45,736 bases of DNA from NCBI RefSeq assembly GCF_004348315.1, contig NZ_SMKC01000014.1, positions 1 through 45,736 on the forward strand, written 5' to 3'. The stretch is from Streptomyces sp. 8K308 (GTDB taxonomy: Bacteria > Actinomycetota > Actinomycetes > Streptomycetales > Streptomycetaceae). Each line of letters starts with the position of its first letter. The stretch's first letter is position 1. Shown piece after piece: positions 12,931 to 22,823 of this stretch. A program made the position numbers and the translations under genes. The notes beneath the pieces were generated by a model. It did no database searches. It saw only the letters and a program-made list of their open reading frames with translations, and had not been told where the DNA came from.

Positions 12931-13789
12931 CGACCGTGAACTGATCACCGCCCGAACGGGGTTGGCACTTCGCGAGACGCTGGACGGGCCCGGTGTCCGC
13001 TTCGAGATACGCCTCGACGACCGGCCCATAGGCCGCGTCGAGCTGCGCACCACCCCCACGTCCACGGGCGGCCCCTCCCGCCACACCATCACCTGCCGGC
13101 TCGATCCGGCCCACACCGGCCAGGGCTACGCCACGGCCGCCTGCTGGGCGGCGCTCGGCCACGCCCGGCGTGCCTTCGGCGCGCGGGAGGTGCACGCCGA
13201 GGTGCCGCACGGCGACCAGGCGGGCGCGGCCGTCGCCCTCCGCCTCGGCTTCCGCCACACCGCCGACACGGAGGCGCACGCCCTCTTCCAGCTCACGCTC
13301 ACCGCCGCCACAGGTGGTGCACCGATCCCGCGCCCGACCGCCCGCGTCGTGCTGGTGGACGACGCCGGCCGCCTGCTCCTCTTCGCCACCCGCCGCGGCG
13401 GCACGGCCATCTGGTACACGACCGGCGGCGGGGTCCAGCCGGGTGAGACCCATGAGCAGGCGGCGCTGCGCGAACTCCGCGAGGAGACCGGCCTGACCGG
13501 GGTTGAACTCGGCCCCGAGATCTGGCGCGGCCGGCCCTGGTTCGCCGTCTTCGGCGGCGTGGCGCACGAGGTGCGGCAGCGCTACTACCTGGCGCGGGTG
13601 CCGTCCCACGTGGTCGACACCTCGGGGTTCGAGGAGTGGGAGCTGGCGGCCGTGACCGGCCACCGCTGGTGGACCGTCGACCAACTCGCCGCCACCCCGG
13701 ACCTCCTGCGCCCGGCCGGCCTGCCGAAGCTCCTGGCCGACCTGCTCGCGGACGGGCCACCCGACCGGCCGATCACCGTGCCCGGCTGA
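12899..13789 (+). CDS. GNAT-like / Nudix hydrolase fusion protein
   Basis: 296 residues. The first ~135 resemble a GNAT acetyltransferase (HTGQGYATAACWAALGHA is the acyl-CoA-binding P-loop region, and ALRLGFRHTAD the C-terminal strand). The rest (about 142-290) is a Nudix domain with a perfect Nudix box GX5EX7REUXEEXGU at GGVQPGE...RELREETGL. The start ATG lies inside the end of the PAP2 gene (32-base overlap) with AAGGTG upstream, implying coupled translation. The fusion suggests a substrate both acetylated and hydrolysed at a nucleoside-diphosphate link, but nothing here identifies it. The GNAT half is divergent. Confidence 0.83.
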   Translation: MTRTSESDSHSDRELITARTGLALRETLDGPGVRFEIRLDDRPIGRVELRTTPTSTGGPSRHTITCRLDPAHTGQGYATAACWAALGHARRAFGAREVHAEVPHGDQAGAAVALRLGFRHTADTEAHALFQLTLTAATGGAPIPRPTARVVLVDDAGRLLLFATRRGGTAIWYTTGGGVQPGETHEQAALRELREETGLTGVELGPEIWRGRPWFAVFGGVAHEVRQRYYLARVPSHVVDTSGFEEWELAAVTGHRWWTVDQLAATPDLLRPAGLPKLLADLLADGPPDRPITVPG

Positions 13790-13827
13790 TCGGGGGCCGA
13801 ACTGGCCGGATCGTTACCAACAACATT

Positions 13828-13841
13828 TGCCTTAAAGGGCA
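13828..13841. promoter_or_regulatory. Palindrome upstream of the LAETG surface protein
   Basis: TGCCTTAAAGGGCA is an imperfect inverted repeat (TGCC/GGCA arms) about 100 bases before the start codon, followed by a related AAGGCA at 13846-13851. It could be an operator; no known family matches. Confidence 0.3.
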
Positions 13842-13937
13842 TTTGAAGGCACGGACGCGACATTCTCACCTTGCCCGCCGTCGACAGACAGAGCAGGCTG
13901 CGTGCACTCCGACAGCACAACCGAAAACGGACTCTTC

Positions 13938-14615
13938 ATGCGCAAGCTGACTCTGTTGGGAACAGTCACTGCCGCAGGCGCGCTGCTGATCGCCGGGGCG
14001 ACTCCGGCCCTAGCCGCCGAGCACGAGGTGGGGCTGCACCAGAACCCCCCGATCACCGCAGACGACCCCGAGTTCGCCGGGCGCGAGGACTGCCCGACGA
14101 TACCCGCTGACCAGGACGGATGGCACTTCGTCCTGCCCACGAACGACGCGACCTTCCTCGAACTGCGAGTGACCTTCGAGCAGGGGGGCGAGCAGGTCAT
14201 CACCGACTTCGGCCCACCCAGCGACAAGCACGCCTATGTGGCGTCCGCCCCGGGCGACACCCTGATCGCGGCCAGCGCGACCGTCGAGGGCGGACCGGCC
14301 GACTTCCGCCTCTCCCACACCTGCCCGGCCACCGAGGCGTCCGACGCCCCGGAGGAGCAGGAACCGGCCACCGAGGAACCCGAAGAGCCCGGTGAGGAGG
14401 CGCCCGAAACTCAGACGCCCGCCACCGGCGCGGACGAGGGCGGTGCCGGGGAGGAGCCCTCGGCCGAGCCGATCCCGGCCACTGACGAGGATGCCGACCT
14501 GGCCGAGACCGGTTCGAACACCCCGGTCGTCGCCGCCTCCGCCGGCGCAGCGGTCCTCCTCGCCATCGGCGGCTACCTGGCCCTTCGCCGTCGGGGCCAG
14601 GCACATCGGAACTGA
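13938..14615 (+). CDS. Sortase-anchored surface protein (LAETG)
   Basis: 225 residues from the ATG at 13938. The signal peptide (MRKLTLLGTVTAAGALLIAG...ALA) is followed by a small compact domain with two Cys (residues ~38-130, around REDCPTIP and LSHTCPAT). A Pro/Glu/Thr-rich stalk comes next, then LAETG with a hydrophobic span and an RRRGQ tail. LAETG fits class E sortases of high-GC actinomycetes, so the protein is probably linked to peptidoglycan. A reading frame starting 12 codons earlier lacks a ribosome site and would bury the signal peptide. The ectodomain is not recognised. Confidence 0.88.
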   Translation: MRKLTLLGTVTAAGALLIAGATPALAAEHEVGLHQNPPITADDPEFAGREDCPTIPADQDGWHFVLPTNDATFLELRVTFEQGGEQVITDFGPPSDKHAYVASAPGDTLIAASATVEGGPADFRLSHTCPATEASDAPEEQEPATEEPEEPGEEAPETQTPATGADEGGAGEEPSAEPIPATDEDADLAETGSNTPVVAASAGAAVLLAIGGYLALRRRGQAHRN

Positions 14616-14636
14616 CCACCGACCCATCACGATCCT

Positions 14637-14662
14637 GGCCCGTGGGGCCGCCCGTCGGGGCG
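14637..14662. terminator. Weak hairpins between converging genes
   Basis: GGCCC-GTG-GGGCC (14637-14649) is followed by CGCCC-GTCG-GGGCG (14649-14662). These two short GC stems lie between the surface-protein gene and the end of hspR and are the only terminator candidates there. Confidence 0.35.
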
Positions 14663-14679
14663 ACCTCACGGGTCCGCGA

Positions 14680-15144
14680 CTACCGCCCGCGGTCGGGGCG
14701 CCAGACGACGATCGCCGAGGACTGCCTCACGTCCTGGTAGGGCACCAGATCACGCCGGTAGGAGGCGTGCACCTGTGCCTCCCGCTGACGCATCGCCACC
14801 GCGGCGCCCTCCACCGCCGCCTGCAGCTCGGCCACCTGTGCCTGGAGGGCCGCGACCTGCGTCTGCAGCTCGATGATCTGCTTGATCCCGGCGAGGTTGA
14901 TGCCCTCATCCTGCGAGAGCCGCTGCACCTCCCGCAGCAGCTGGATGTCCCGCGCCGAGTACCGCCTGCCGCGGCCGGCGGTGCGGTCCGGCGAGACCAG
15001 GCCGAGGCGGTCGTACTGCCGGAGCGTCTGCGGGTGCAGCCCGGAGAGCTGAGCCGCGACGGAGATGACGTATACCGGCGTGTCCTCGGTCAGCTCGTAG
15101 GGGTTCCCGAATGAGTTACTGCTCTGTCCGTGCCGGCCGTCCAT
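14680..15144 (-). CDS. hspR: MerR-family heat-shock repressor HspR
   Basis: 154 residues. The MerR-type winged helix (VISVAAQLSGLHPQTLRQYD, residues ~25-45) is followed by the wing and a long coiled-coil helix rich in Gln/Ala/Glu, with a C-terminal tail ending WRPDRGR. HspR binds HAIR repeats to repress dnaK and clpB, with DnaK as co-repressor in known Streptomyces species. HAIR sites occur upstream of both operons here, so the whole loop is in this window. It lies 3 bases after dnaJ, as the last gene of the dnaK operon, and is therefore autoregulated. Confidence 0.95.
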   Translation of the reverse strand: MDGRHGQSSNSFGNPYELTEDTPVYVISVAAQLSGLHPQTLRQYDRLGLVSPDRTAGRGRRYSARDIQLLREVQRLSQDEGINLAGIKQIIELQTQVAALQAQVAELQAAVEGAAVAMRQREAQVHASYRRDLVPYQDVRQSSAIVVWRPDRGR

Positions 15145-15147
15145 CTC

Positions 15148-16329
15148 TTACTCTCCCTTCGCGGCCTCGAACAGCCCTGCCCGAGGATCCTCGCCCTCCG
15201 CCGCCACGCGGTACTCCTCGAGGGCCTTGCGTGCCCTGTCTCCCAGGTCGCGGGGCACCGCGACCTCGATCGTCACCAGCAAATCGCCCCGGGTGCCGTC
15301 CTTGCGCACCGCACCCTTGCCACGCGCCCGCATGGTGCGGCCGGCCGGGGTGCCCGGTGGCAGCTTCAGGGTGACCGGTGGACCACCGAGCGTCGGCACC
15401 TTGATCTCACCACCCAGCGCGGCCTCCGAGAAGGTCACCGGCACAGTGATGGTGAGATTGTCACCCCGTCTACCGAACACCGGATGTTCGTCCACATGTA
15501 CGACGACGTACAGGTCGCCGTTGGGCCCACCACGCTCGCCCGGCGCGCCCTTGCCGCGCAGCCGGATCCGCTGGCCGTCGTCCACGCCCGCCGGGATGCG
15601 GACCTGCATGGTGCGCGAGCTGGTGGCCCGCCCGCTGCCCCGGCAGACCGTGCACGGGTCCTGGGCGATCAGGCCCCGCCCCTTGCAGTCCACGCACGGG
15701 TCGGTGAGCGAGAAGCCACCCCCGCCGCCCCGGCTGATCTGGCCGGTGCCGACACAGGTCGGGCACACGCGCGGCGTGCCGTTCTTGTCGCCGGTGCCGG
15801 AACACGCCTTGCAGGCCGCGCTCGACGACATCCGCAGCGGCACCGTGGCTCCGGACACCGCCTCCGTGAAGCTGAGCGTCACCTCGGACTCGATGTCCTG
15901 GCCGCGGCGCGGGGCGGTGCGGGTCCCCGTGCCGCCCCGGTTGAACAGGCCGCCGAACACGTCGCCGATGCCGCCGCCGAACCCGCCGGCCGCCCGGCTC
16001 GGGCCGGCGCCGCCCTGGGGGCCGCCGAACAGGTCACCGAGGTCGAAGTTGAACTGGCCGCCCGCCCCGGGCCCCGGCCGGAAGCCGCCGTTGCCGAAGA
16101 GGGCGCGCGCCTCGTCGTACTCCTTGCGCCGCTTCGCGTCGCCGAGCACGTCATAGGCCTCGGAGACGTCCTTGAAGCGGTCCTCGGCGCGGGCGTCCCC
16201 CTTGTTGGCGTCCGGGTGGTTCTCCCGGGCCAGCTTGCGGTACGCCTTCTTGATCTCGGCCTCGGTGGCGTCCCGAGGAACGCCGAGGACCTTGTAGTAG
16301 TCCTTCTCGATGAAGTCCTTGGTGCTCAT
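15148..16329 (-). CDS. dnaJ: Chaperone DnaJ
   Basis: 393 residues. The J-domain carries the HPD tripeptide (ENHPDANK, residues ~36-43), followed by a Gly/Phe-rich linker with several DLFGG/DVFGG repeats. Four CxxCxGxG zinc motifs follow (CKACSGTG, CPTCVGTG, CVDCKGRG, CTVCRGSG), then the C-terminal substrate-binding domains. All elements of a type I J-protein are intact. It stimulates DnaK ATPase and hands over unfolded clients. It sits between grpE (33-base gap) and hspR (3-base gap). Confidence 0.97.
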   Translation of the reverse strand: MSTKDFIEKDYYKVLGVPRDATEAEIKKAYRKLARENHPDANKGDARAEDRFKDVSEAYDVLGDAKRRKEYDEARALFGNGGFRPGPGAGGQFNFDLGDLFGGPQGGAGPSRAAGGFGGGIGDVFGGLFNRGGTGTRTAPRRGQDIESEVTLSFTEAVSGATVPLRMSSSAACKACSGTGDKNGTPRVCPTCVGTGQISRGGGGGFSLTDPCVDCKGRGLIAQDPCTVCRGSGRATSSRTMQVRIPAGVDDGQRIRLRGKGAPGERGGPNGDLYVVVHVDEHPVFGRRGDNLTITVPVTFSEAALGGEIKVPTLGGPPVTLKLPPGTPAGRTMRARGKGAVRKDGTRGDLLVTIEVAVPRDLGDRARKALEEYRVAAEGEDPRAGLFEAAKGE

Positions 16330-16362
16330 CCCCGGCGATCCTCCTTCCCCACCACCGCGGCG

Positions 16363-18917
<2,555 letters not shown>

Positions 18918-18936
18918 CTAACTGATCTGTCTTGGC

Positions 18937-18957
18937 ATTGAGCGTAGCTGACTCAAG
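18937..18957 (-). promoter_or_regulatory. HAIR operator 1 upstream of dnaK
   Basis: ATTGAGC-N7-ACTCAAG, a close match to the HspR repeat. On the minus strand it overlaps a candidate -10 (CAGTCT at 18956-18961), spaced 17 bases from a candidate -35 TTGACT (18979-18984). Occupancy would block the promoter. Confidence 0.88.
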
Positions 18958-18984
18958 ACTGCCTCAGCCACCACCGGGAGTCAA
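18956..18984 (-). promoter_or_regulatory. Candidate dnaK promoter
   Basis: TTGACT and CAGTCT are separated by 17 bases on the minus strand, about 60-85 bases before the dnaK ATG and between two HAIR repeats. The assignment rests on spacing and position only. Confidence 0.45.
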
Positions 18985-18988
18985 ATGA

Positions 18989-19009
18989 CCTGAGCGGAAG
19001 CGACTCAAC
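18989..19009 (-). promoter_or_regulatory. HAIR operator 2 upstream of dnaK
   Basis: CCTGAGC-N7-ACTCAAC, a second HspR-type repeat. A third, more degenerate one (CTTGTTG...ACTCAAT, with a 9-base spacer) follows at 19011-19033. Three related inverted repeats before dnaK are also known in other streptomycetes. Confidence 0.78.
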
Positions 19010-19036
19010 TCTTGTTGCGTTCGACGACTCAATCAA

Positions 19037-20212
19037 TTACTCTGCGTGACTATGAACGTTGTTCAGACCCCCTTCGGTAGCCAGATCCGCATCGACATCC
19101 GCGTCCAGGCCAGCGTCAGCGTGTGGCTCGGCGTTCAGGCTGAGGGACAGGAGCGCCACGTCGTCCCTGATCTCCCGGGCGAAGGCCGTCAGGTCCCGCC
19201 AGACGAAGTCCACGACGTCGCCGGGCGCCAGCGCACCGTCCGCCCCGAGGCGGGCGGCGAGCCGGTCGACCAACGGGTAGAAAGCGCCGTCGGCCCCCCG
19301 GGCCTCCGTCACCCCGTCCGTGTAGCCGAGCAGCACGTCGCCCCTCGCGAGATCGGTCGCGGCCGGCCGGGGAGCTCCCCCACCCGGCAGTCCGAGCCCG
19401 AGCGGCGGGCCCGGCTGGGAGCCGAGCTCCCGCACCCGCCAGCCCCTGAGCAGCAGCAGCGGAGGATGCCCACAGCTCACAAGACGCACCATCGCCCCGC
19501 CAGGAGGAAACTCGAGCAGAAGCGCCGTGGCGAACAGCTCCGTCCGGTCGCCCGCGTCCAGTCTGAGCCGCCGGTCGAGGCGCGCCGCCAGGCCCTCGAG
19601 CCCCGCCTCGTCGAGCGCCGCCTCCCGAAAGGTGCCGAGGACCGAGGCCACCGTGCCCACCGCCGCGACGCCGTGCCCCTGCACGTCACCGACCAGCGCC
19701 CGCACCCCGAACGGCCCCGCCCGCACGTCGTAGAGGTCGCCGCCGACCAGCGCGCCACGCTGCGCCGCCCGGTAGAGAGCGGCGCAGCGCACCGGTCCGA
19801 CGCGCTCGGGAAGCGGCGGAAGCACCGCCCGCTGCGCGGCCTCGGCCACGCTGCGGAACACCACGAGGTCGCGCGTGTACCGCGCCCGGAACCACGCGAC
19901 CAGCACGCTGGACGCGCCGATCGCCGCTACCGCCGCCAGGTCGCCGCCCGAGACGTGGCCGGGGCGCGTGACGGGAAGCGCGAGCAGCACGAGCACCGCC
20001 GCGCCGAGCACCGCGGTCAGTCCGGGCCCGTAGATCAGCCCGGTCAGCGGCGGAAGCGCGGAAAGCAGGTAGCCGAACTGCGGGGAGCGGGGCTCGGCCA
20101 GTTGGGCGACCGCCGTCCCGATCAACAGCGCCGCCGGCAGCAGGCGCAGCCAGCGCGGCAGCACCTGGGCGGGCTCGGCGCCGGGCAGCGGACCAGGAAG
20201 CGGAGGGGTCAC
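19037..20212 (-). CDS. Membrane-anchored PP2C/SpoIIE-type serine phosphatase
   Basis: 391 residues. The first ~110 hold about four hydrophobic spans. The SpoIIE-like PP2C domain follows, with metal-binding motifs GGDLYD (about 156), GDVQGHG, GYTDGVTEARG and the final RDDVALLSL. Such phosphatases dephosphorylate anti-sigma-antagonist proteins in partner-switching pathways, which are numerous in Streptomyces. No sensor or anti-sigma partner is adjacent. It ends just before the dnaK operator region and on the same strand, so read-through into dnaK is conceivable. The C-terminal ~20 residues are Asp/Ala-rich. Confidence 0.87.
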   Translation of the reverse strand: MTPPLPGPLPGAEPAQVLPRWLRLLPAALLIGTAVAQLAEPRSPQFGYLLSALPPLTGLIYGPGLTAVLGAAVLVLLALPVTRPGHVSGGDLAAVAAIGASSVLVAWFRARYTRDLVVFRSVAEAAQRAVLPPLPERVGPVRCAALYRAAQRGALVGGDLYDVRAGPFGVRALVGDVQGHGVAAVGTVASVLGTFREAALDEAGLEGLAARLDRRLRLDAGDRTELFATALLLEFPPGGAMVRLVSCGHPPLLLLRGWRVRELGSQPGPPLGLGLPGGGAPRPAATDLARGDVLLGYTDGVTEARGADGAFYPLVDRLAARLGADGALAPGDVVDFVWRDLTAFAREIRDDVALLSLSLNAEPHADAGLDADVDADLATEGGLNNVHSHAE

Positions 20213-20248
20213 GGCACCGGCCGCCCGACCGCCGGGCGCGGCGCCCGC

Positions 20249-21001
20249 TCAGCCATGTCCGGTGCTCCGCAGCCGGGCGGCCTCCGCGCGGATCTCGGGA
20301 AGCCTGGCGTACAGCACGTCACCCGGGCAGTGGGTCTGGACGATGTCCCGGTGGCCGGAGACCACGTCGAGTTCGGCCGGGTCGCCGGCCGGCACCCGGC
20401 TGTCGTCGTTGGTGGAGACCAGGCGCACCCGGCCACGCGGGTCAGTGCCCGGCCGCAGCTTCCAGGCGGCGATCTTGGCGATCGCCGAGACCAGCTCCAC
20501 CGGCACGCTGCCCTCGGTGCCGAAGTCGCCGAGCGCCGCGACGCCGACGCTGTCCGCGTTGAACCCGGTGGTGTGCGCGCCCTGCACGAAGCGGTCGGCT
20601 CCGCCGCCCCTGCCCTCGTAGATGGTGCCGCAGCGGTCGACCACGAAGTTGTAGCCGATGTCGTCCCAGCCCTTCCACAGCACATGGTCCTGCTGCATGC
20701 CGCGGAGCATCTCCGGCACGTCCTCGCAGTCGTAGTCGTCCGGGTGGTTGGTGTGGTGGACGAAGACGGCCCGGGCCGCGCCCGTGTACGTCACGGGCTC
20801 GGTGCGCAGCTTCTCGTCGGCGCCCCAGTCCTCGCGGGTGACGACGTCAGGGGCGGCCGTGGGCCGCTCGACGGGCGGCAGCGGGCGCTCGGCGGCCGGC
20901 GGCGGCGGGGCCTGGCCGGTGAGAGGCGGGGTGTCCCAGGTCACCAGGCTGGCGATGGGCAGGACGGTGGCTGCCCACAGGGCGATCCGGCGAACCCACA
21001 T
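20249..21001 (-). CDS. Secreted peptidoglycan-recognition-type N-acetylmuramoyl-L-alanine amidase
   Basis: About 250 residues with one N-terminal membrane-targeting helix (RRIALWAATVLPIASLVTW) and a Pro-rich linker. The PGRP/Amidase_2 domain runs from DVVTREDWGADEKLR to the end. Zinc ligands are suggested by VFVHHTNH, SGHRDIVQ and the HCPGD Cys. Tyr in YEGRG and GAHTTGFN are typical of active members. I prefer the ATG at 21001 (GGGAG 6-10 bases upstream); in-frame GTGs at 21007 and 21019 are alternatives. It starts a few bases after the F420-reductase-like gene ends. Confidence 0.87.
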   Translation of the reverse strand: MWVRRIALWAATVLPIASLVTWDTPPLTGQAPPPPAAERPLPPVERPTAAPDVVTREDWGADEKLRTEPVTYTGAARAVFVHHTNHPDDYDCEDVPEMLRGMQQDHVLWKGWDDIGYNFVVDRCGTIYEGRGGGADRFVQGAHTTGFNADSVGVAALGDFGTEGSVPVELVSAIAKIAAWKLRPGTDPRGRVRLVSTNDDSRVPAGDPAELDVVSGHRDIVQTHCPGDVLYARLPEIRAEAARLRSTGHG

Positions 21002-21023
21002 GCGCACTCCCGAGGTCACGCCC

Positions 21024-21674
21024 TCAGGGCAGGATCTTGACAGCGCTCGACCAGTTGAGGCCGAGTCGCTCCTGGGCCGCCATGTGCAGGAACTGAAAAG
21101 CCTCCAGTTCCCGGGCGCGGCGTAGCGGCCCCACGTCCAACGGCCGCAGTCCGCCGGAGGCGGCCAGCTCGGCCACGCTTCGCTTGGCGTCCTCGTCGTC
21201 GCCCGCGATCAGCACGTCCAGGGGTTGTCCGGCGACCTGGCCGGACAGCAGGGTGGCGGCGAAGGTGGTGTTGAAGGCCTTCACCACCGGGGCGCCAGGT
21301 GCGGCCTCGGCGGCTATCTGCTCGGCGGCCGAGGTGCCCGCCGGCACCGCGAGGGAGTCGAAGGTGGAGAAGTCGACCGGGTTGCAGATGTCGACGATGA
21401 CGGATCCGGTCAGCGCCGTGCCGTAGTCGGCCACCACCTCCCGCCCGGCCGGGTAGGGCACCGCGAGCACCACCAGGTCGGCGTCCTCGACCGCGATGGC
21501 ATCGGACTGGCGGACGTCGCCGTCGCCGCCGGGGGCCGCGCGGCGCAGCTCCTCGGCCAGGGCCGCCGCCTGCTCCGCCGAGCGGCCGACCAGCCGCACG
21601 GTGTGGCCGCCGGCCAGTGCCCGGGTCGCTATGCCCCGGGCCATGTTGCCCGGGCCGATAATCGCGATGATCAC
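21024..21674 (-). CDS. NADPH-dependent F420 reductase-like NAD(P)-binding protein
   Basis: About 216 residues. The N-terminal Rossmann motif IAIIGPGNMARGIATRAL and the pattern DADLVVLAVPYPAGREVV place it in the F420_oxidored family. VDICNPVDFS and KAFNTTFA are conserved later motifs seen in F420H2:NADP oxidoreductases. It would pass electrons between NADP(H) and F420, or reduce an unknown small molecule. I prefer the GTG at 21674, where the conserved start IIAIIG begins, although the purine-rich GGAGAG there abuts the start. An upstream GTG at 21728 would add a Cys-containing tail. Confidence 0.82.
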   Translation of the reverse strand: MIIAIIGPGNMARGIATRALAGGHTVRLVGRSAEQAAALAEELRRAAPGGDGDVRQSDAIAVEDADLVVLAVPYPAGREVVADYGTALTGSVIVDICNPVDFSTFDSLAVPAGTSAAEQIAAEAAPGAPVVKAFNTTFAATLLSGQVAGQPLDVLIAGDDEDAKRSVAELAASGGLRPLDVGPLRRARELEAFQFLHMAAQERLGLNWSSAVKILP

Positions 21675-21755
21675 CTCTCCATGCCAGCACGCGCCCCGGG
21701 AGCGCGCATCTCGGCCGGCGGGCGGCACGAGGCCTCGGCGGCCCGCCGCGAGTGC

Positions 21756-22745
21756 TCAGGCGCGCTCGGGCAGCGGCCGGTCGGCGCGCAGGTCGGCGAA
21801 GACGTCGTCGGCGGCCGGGTGGTCGAGCGTCAGCCGGTTGGGGCGCTGTGGGTGTGGCACGGTGGGCACGGTGTGGAAGGTGATGCCGCCGTCCGGCACG
21901 GCCCGGAGATCGGCGACCAGGTCGGCCAGGGCATCGAGCGAGTCGAGCCCGGGGTCCGCGGTGATCGACGAGGTCACGGCGGCGAGCAACGGGTAGAGCC
22001 GCGCGGGGTTGGTGAGTGTTCCCTGCGTCGTCACCTTCTGGTAGACGCGCCCCAGGAAGTCCTGCTGGCGCAGGAGGCGGTTGAGGTCGCTGCCGTCGCC
22101 GACGAAGACGCGGGCCCTGACGTAGGCGAGCGCCTGTTCGCCGTCGAGTCGGTGCAGGCCGGCGCTCAGGTCGTGGCCCACGTTGGGGTCGTGCTCGTCC
22201 TCGGCGAGCTCCACCTCCACCCCGCCCACGGCGTCCACGATGTCGGCGAAGCCCTCGAAGCCCACGACGATGTGGTGGTCGACGCGGACGTCGGTCAGTT
22301 GCTCGAACGTGCGGATGGTGCAGGCCGCCCCGCCGAACTGGAACGCCCAGTTGAACTGCGCGTGCCGCGGCTCGCTCCTGTCGCCGTCCGGGGTGCGGCA
22401 GCCGGGGATATCCACGACGAGGTCGCGCGGCACGTTCAGGGCCTCGGCGCGCTCGCCGTCGCCGGAGAGGTGGAGCAGCAGCACGGTGTCGGAGCGCGCG
22501 TTGCCGGTGCCCGAGCCCCAGTCCTCCCCGATCACCAGGATGTTCCTGGCCTCTCCGGTGCCCGCGTCGGGCCGTTCCGCGGCGTGCGCCTCGAGTTCGC
22601 GGGTCGCGGCATGGTCCGTGCGGATGTTGCCCTCCAGCTTCTGGAAGGCCCACAGGGCGGTGCCGGCGACGATCGCCAGCAGCACGCCGAAGGCGAGCAG
22701 CAACCACCACAGCACCCCGTGACCGCGTGACGTGTGTACTGGCAA
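21756..22745 (-). CDS. LytR-CpsA-Psr (LCP) family cell-wall glycopolymer ligase
   Basis: 329 residues with one N-terminal membrane helix (VLWWLLLAFGVLLAIVAG) and an extracellular LCP domain. The family's Arg/Asp sites are visible in ARSDTVLLLHL, LNVPRDLVVDIPG and YVRARVFVGDGSDLNRLLRQ. LCP enzymes join teichoic acid-like or arabinogalactan polymers to peptidoglycan. The start is a TTG at 22745 with a GGAAGGGTGG ribosome site. It lies between the F420-reductase-like gene and the exporter gene, on the same strand. Confidence 0.88.
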   Translation of the reverse strand: MPVHTSRGHGVLWWLLLAFGVLLAIVAGTALWAFQKLEGNIRTDHAATRELEAHAAERPDAGTGEARNILVIGEDWGSGTGNARSDTVLLLHLSGDGERAEALNVPRDLVVDIPGCRTPDGDRSEPRHAQFNWAFQFGGAACTIRTFEQLTDVRVDHHIVVGFEGFADIVDAVGGVEVELAEDEHDPNVGHDLSAGLHRLDGEQALAYVRARVFVGDGSDLNRLLRQQDFLGRVYQKVTTQGTLTNPARLYPLLAAVTSSITADPGLDSLDALADLVADLRAVPDGGITFHTVPTVPHPQRPNRLTLDHPAADDVFADLRADRPLPERA

Positions 22746-22823
22746 ACGACAGCCACCCTTCCGGTGTGCGCTCGATGTCGGTCCATCGTGCGCGCATCGG
22801 AAGGGCTTTGAAGGCTTTTGAGA

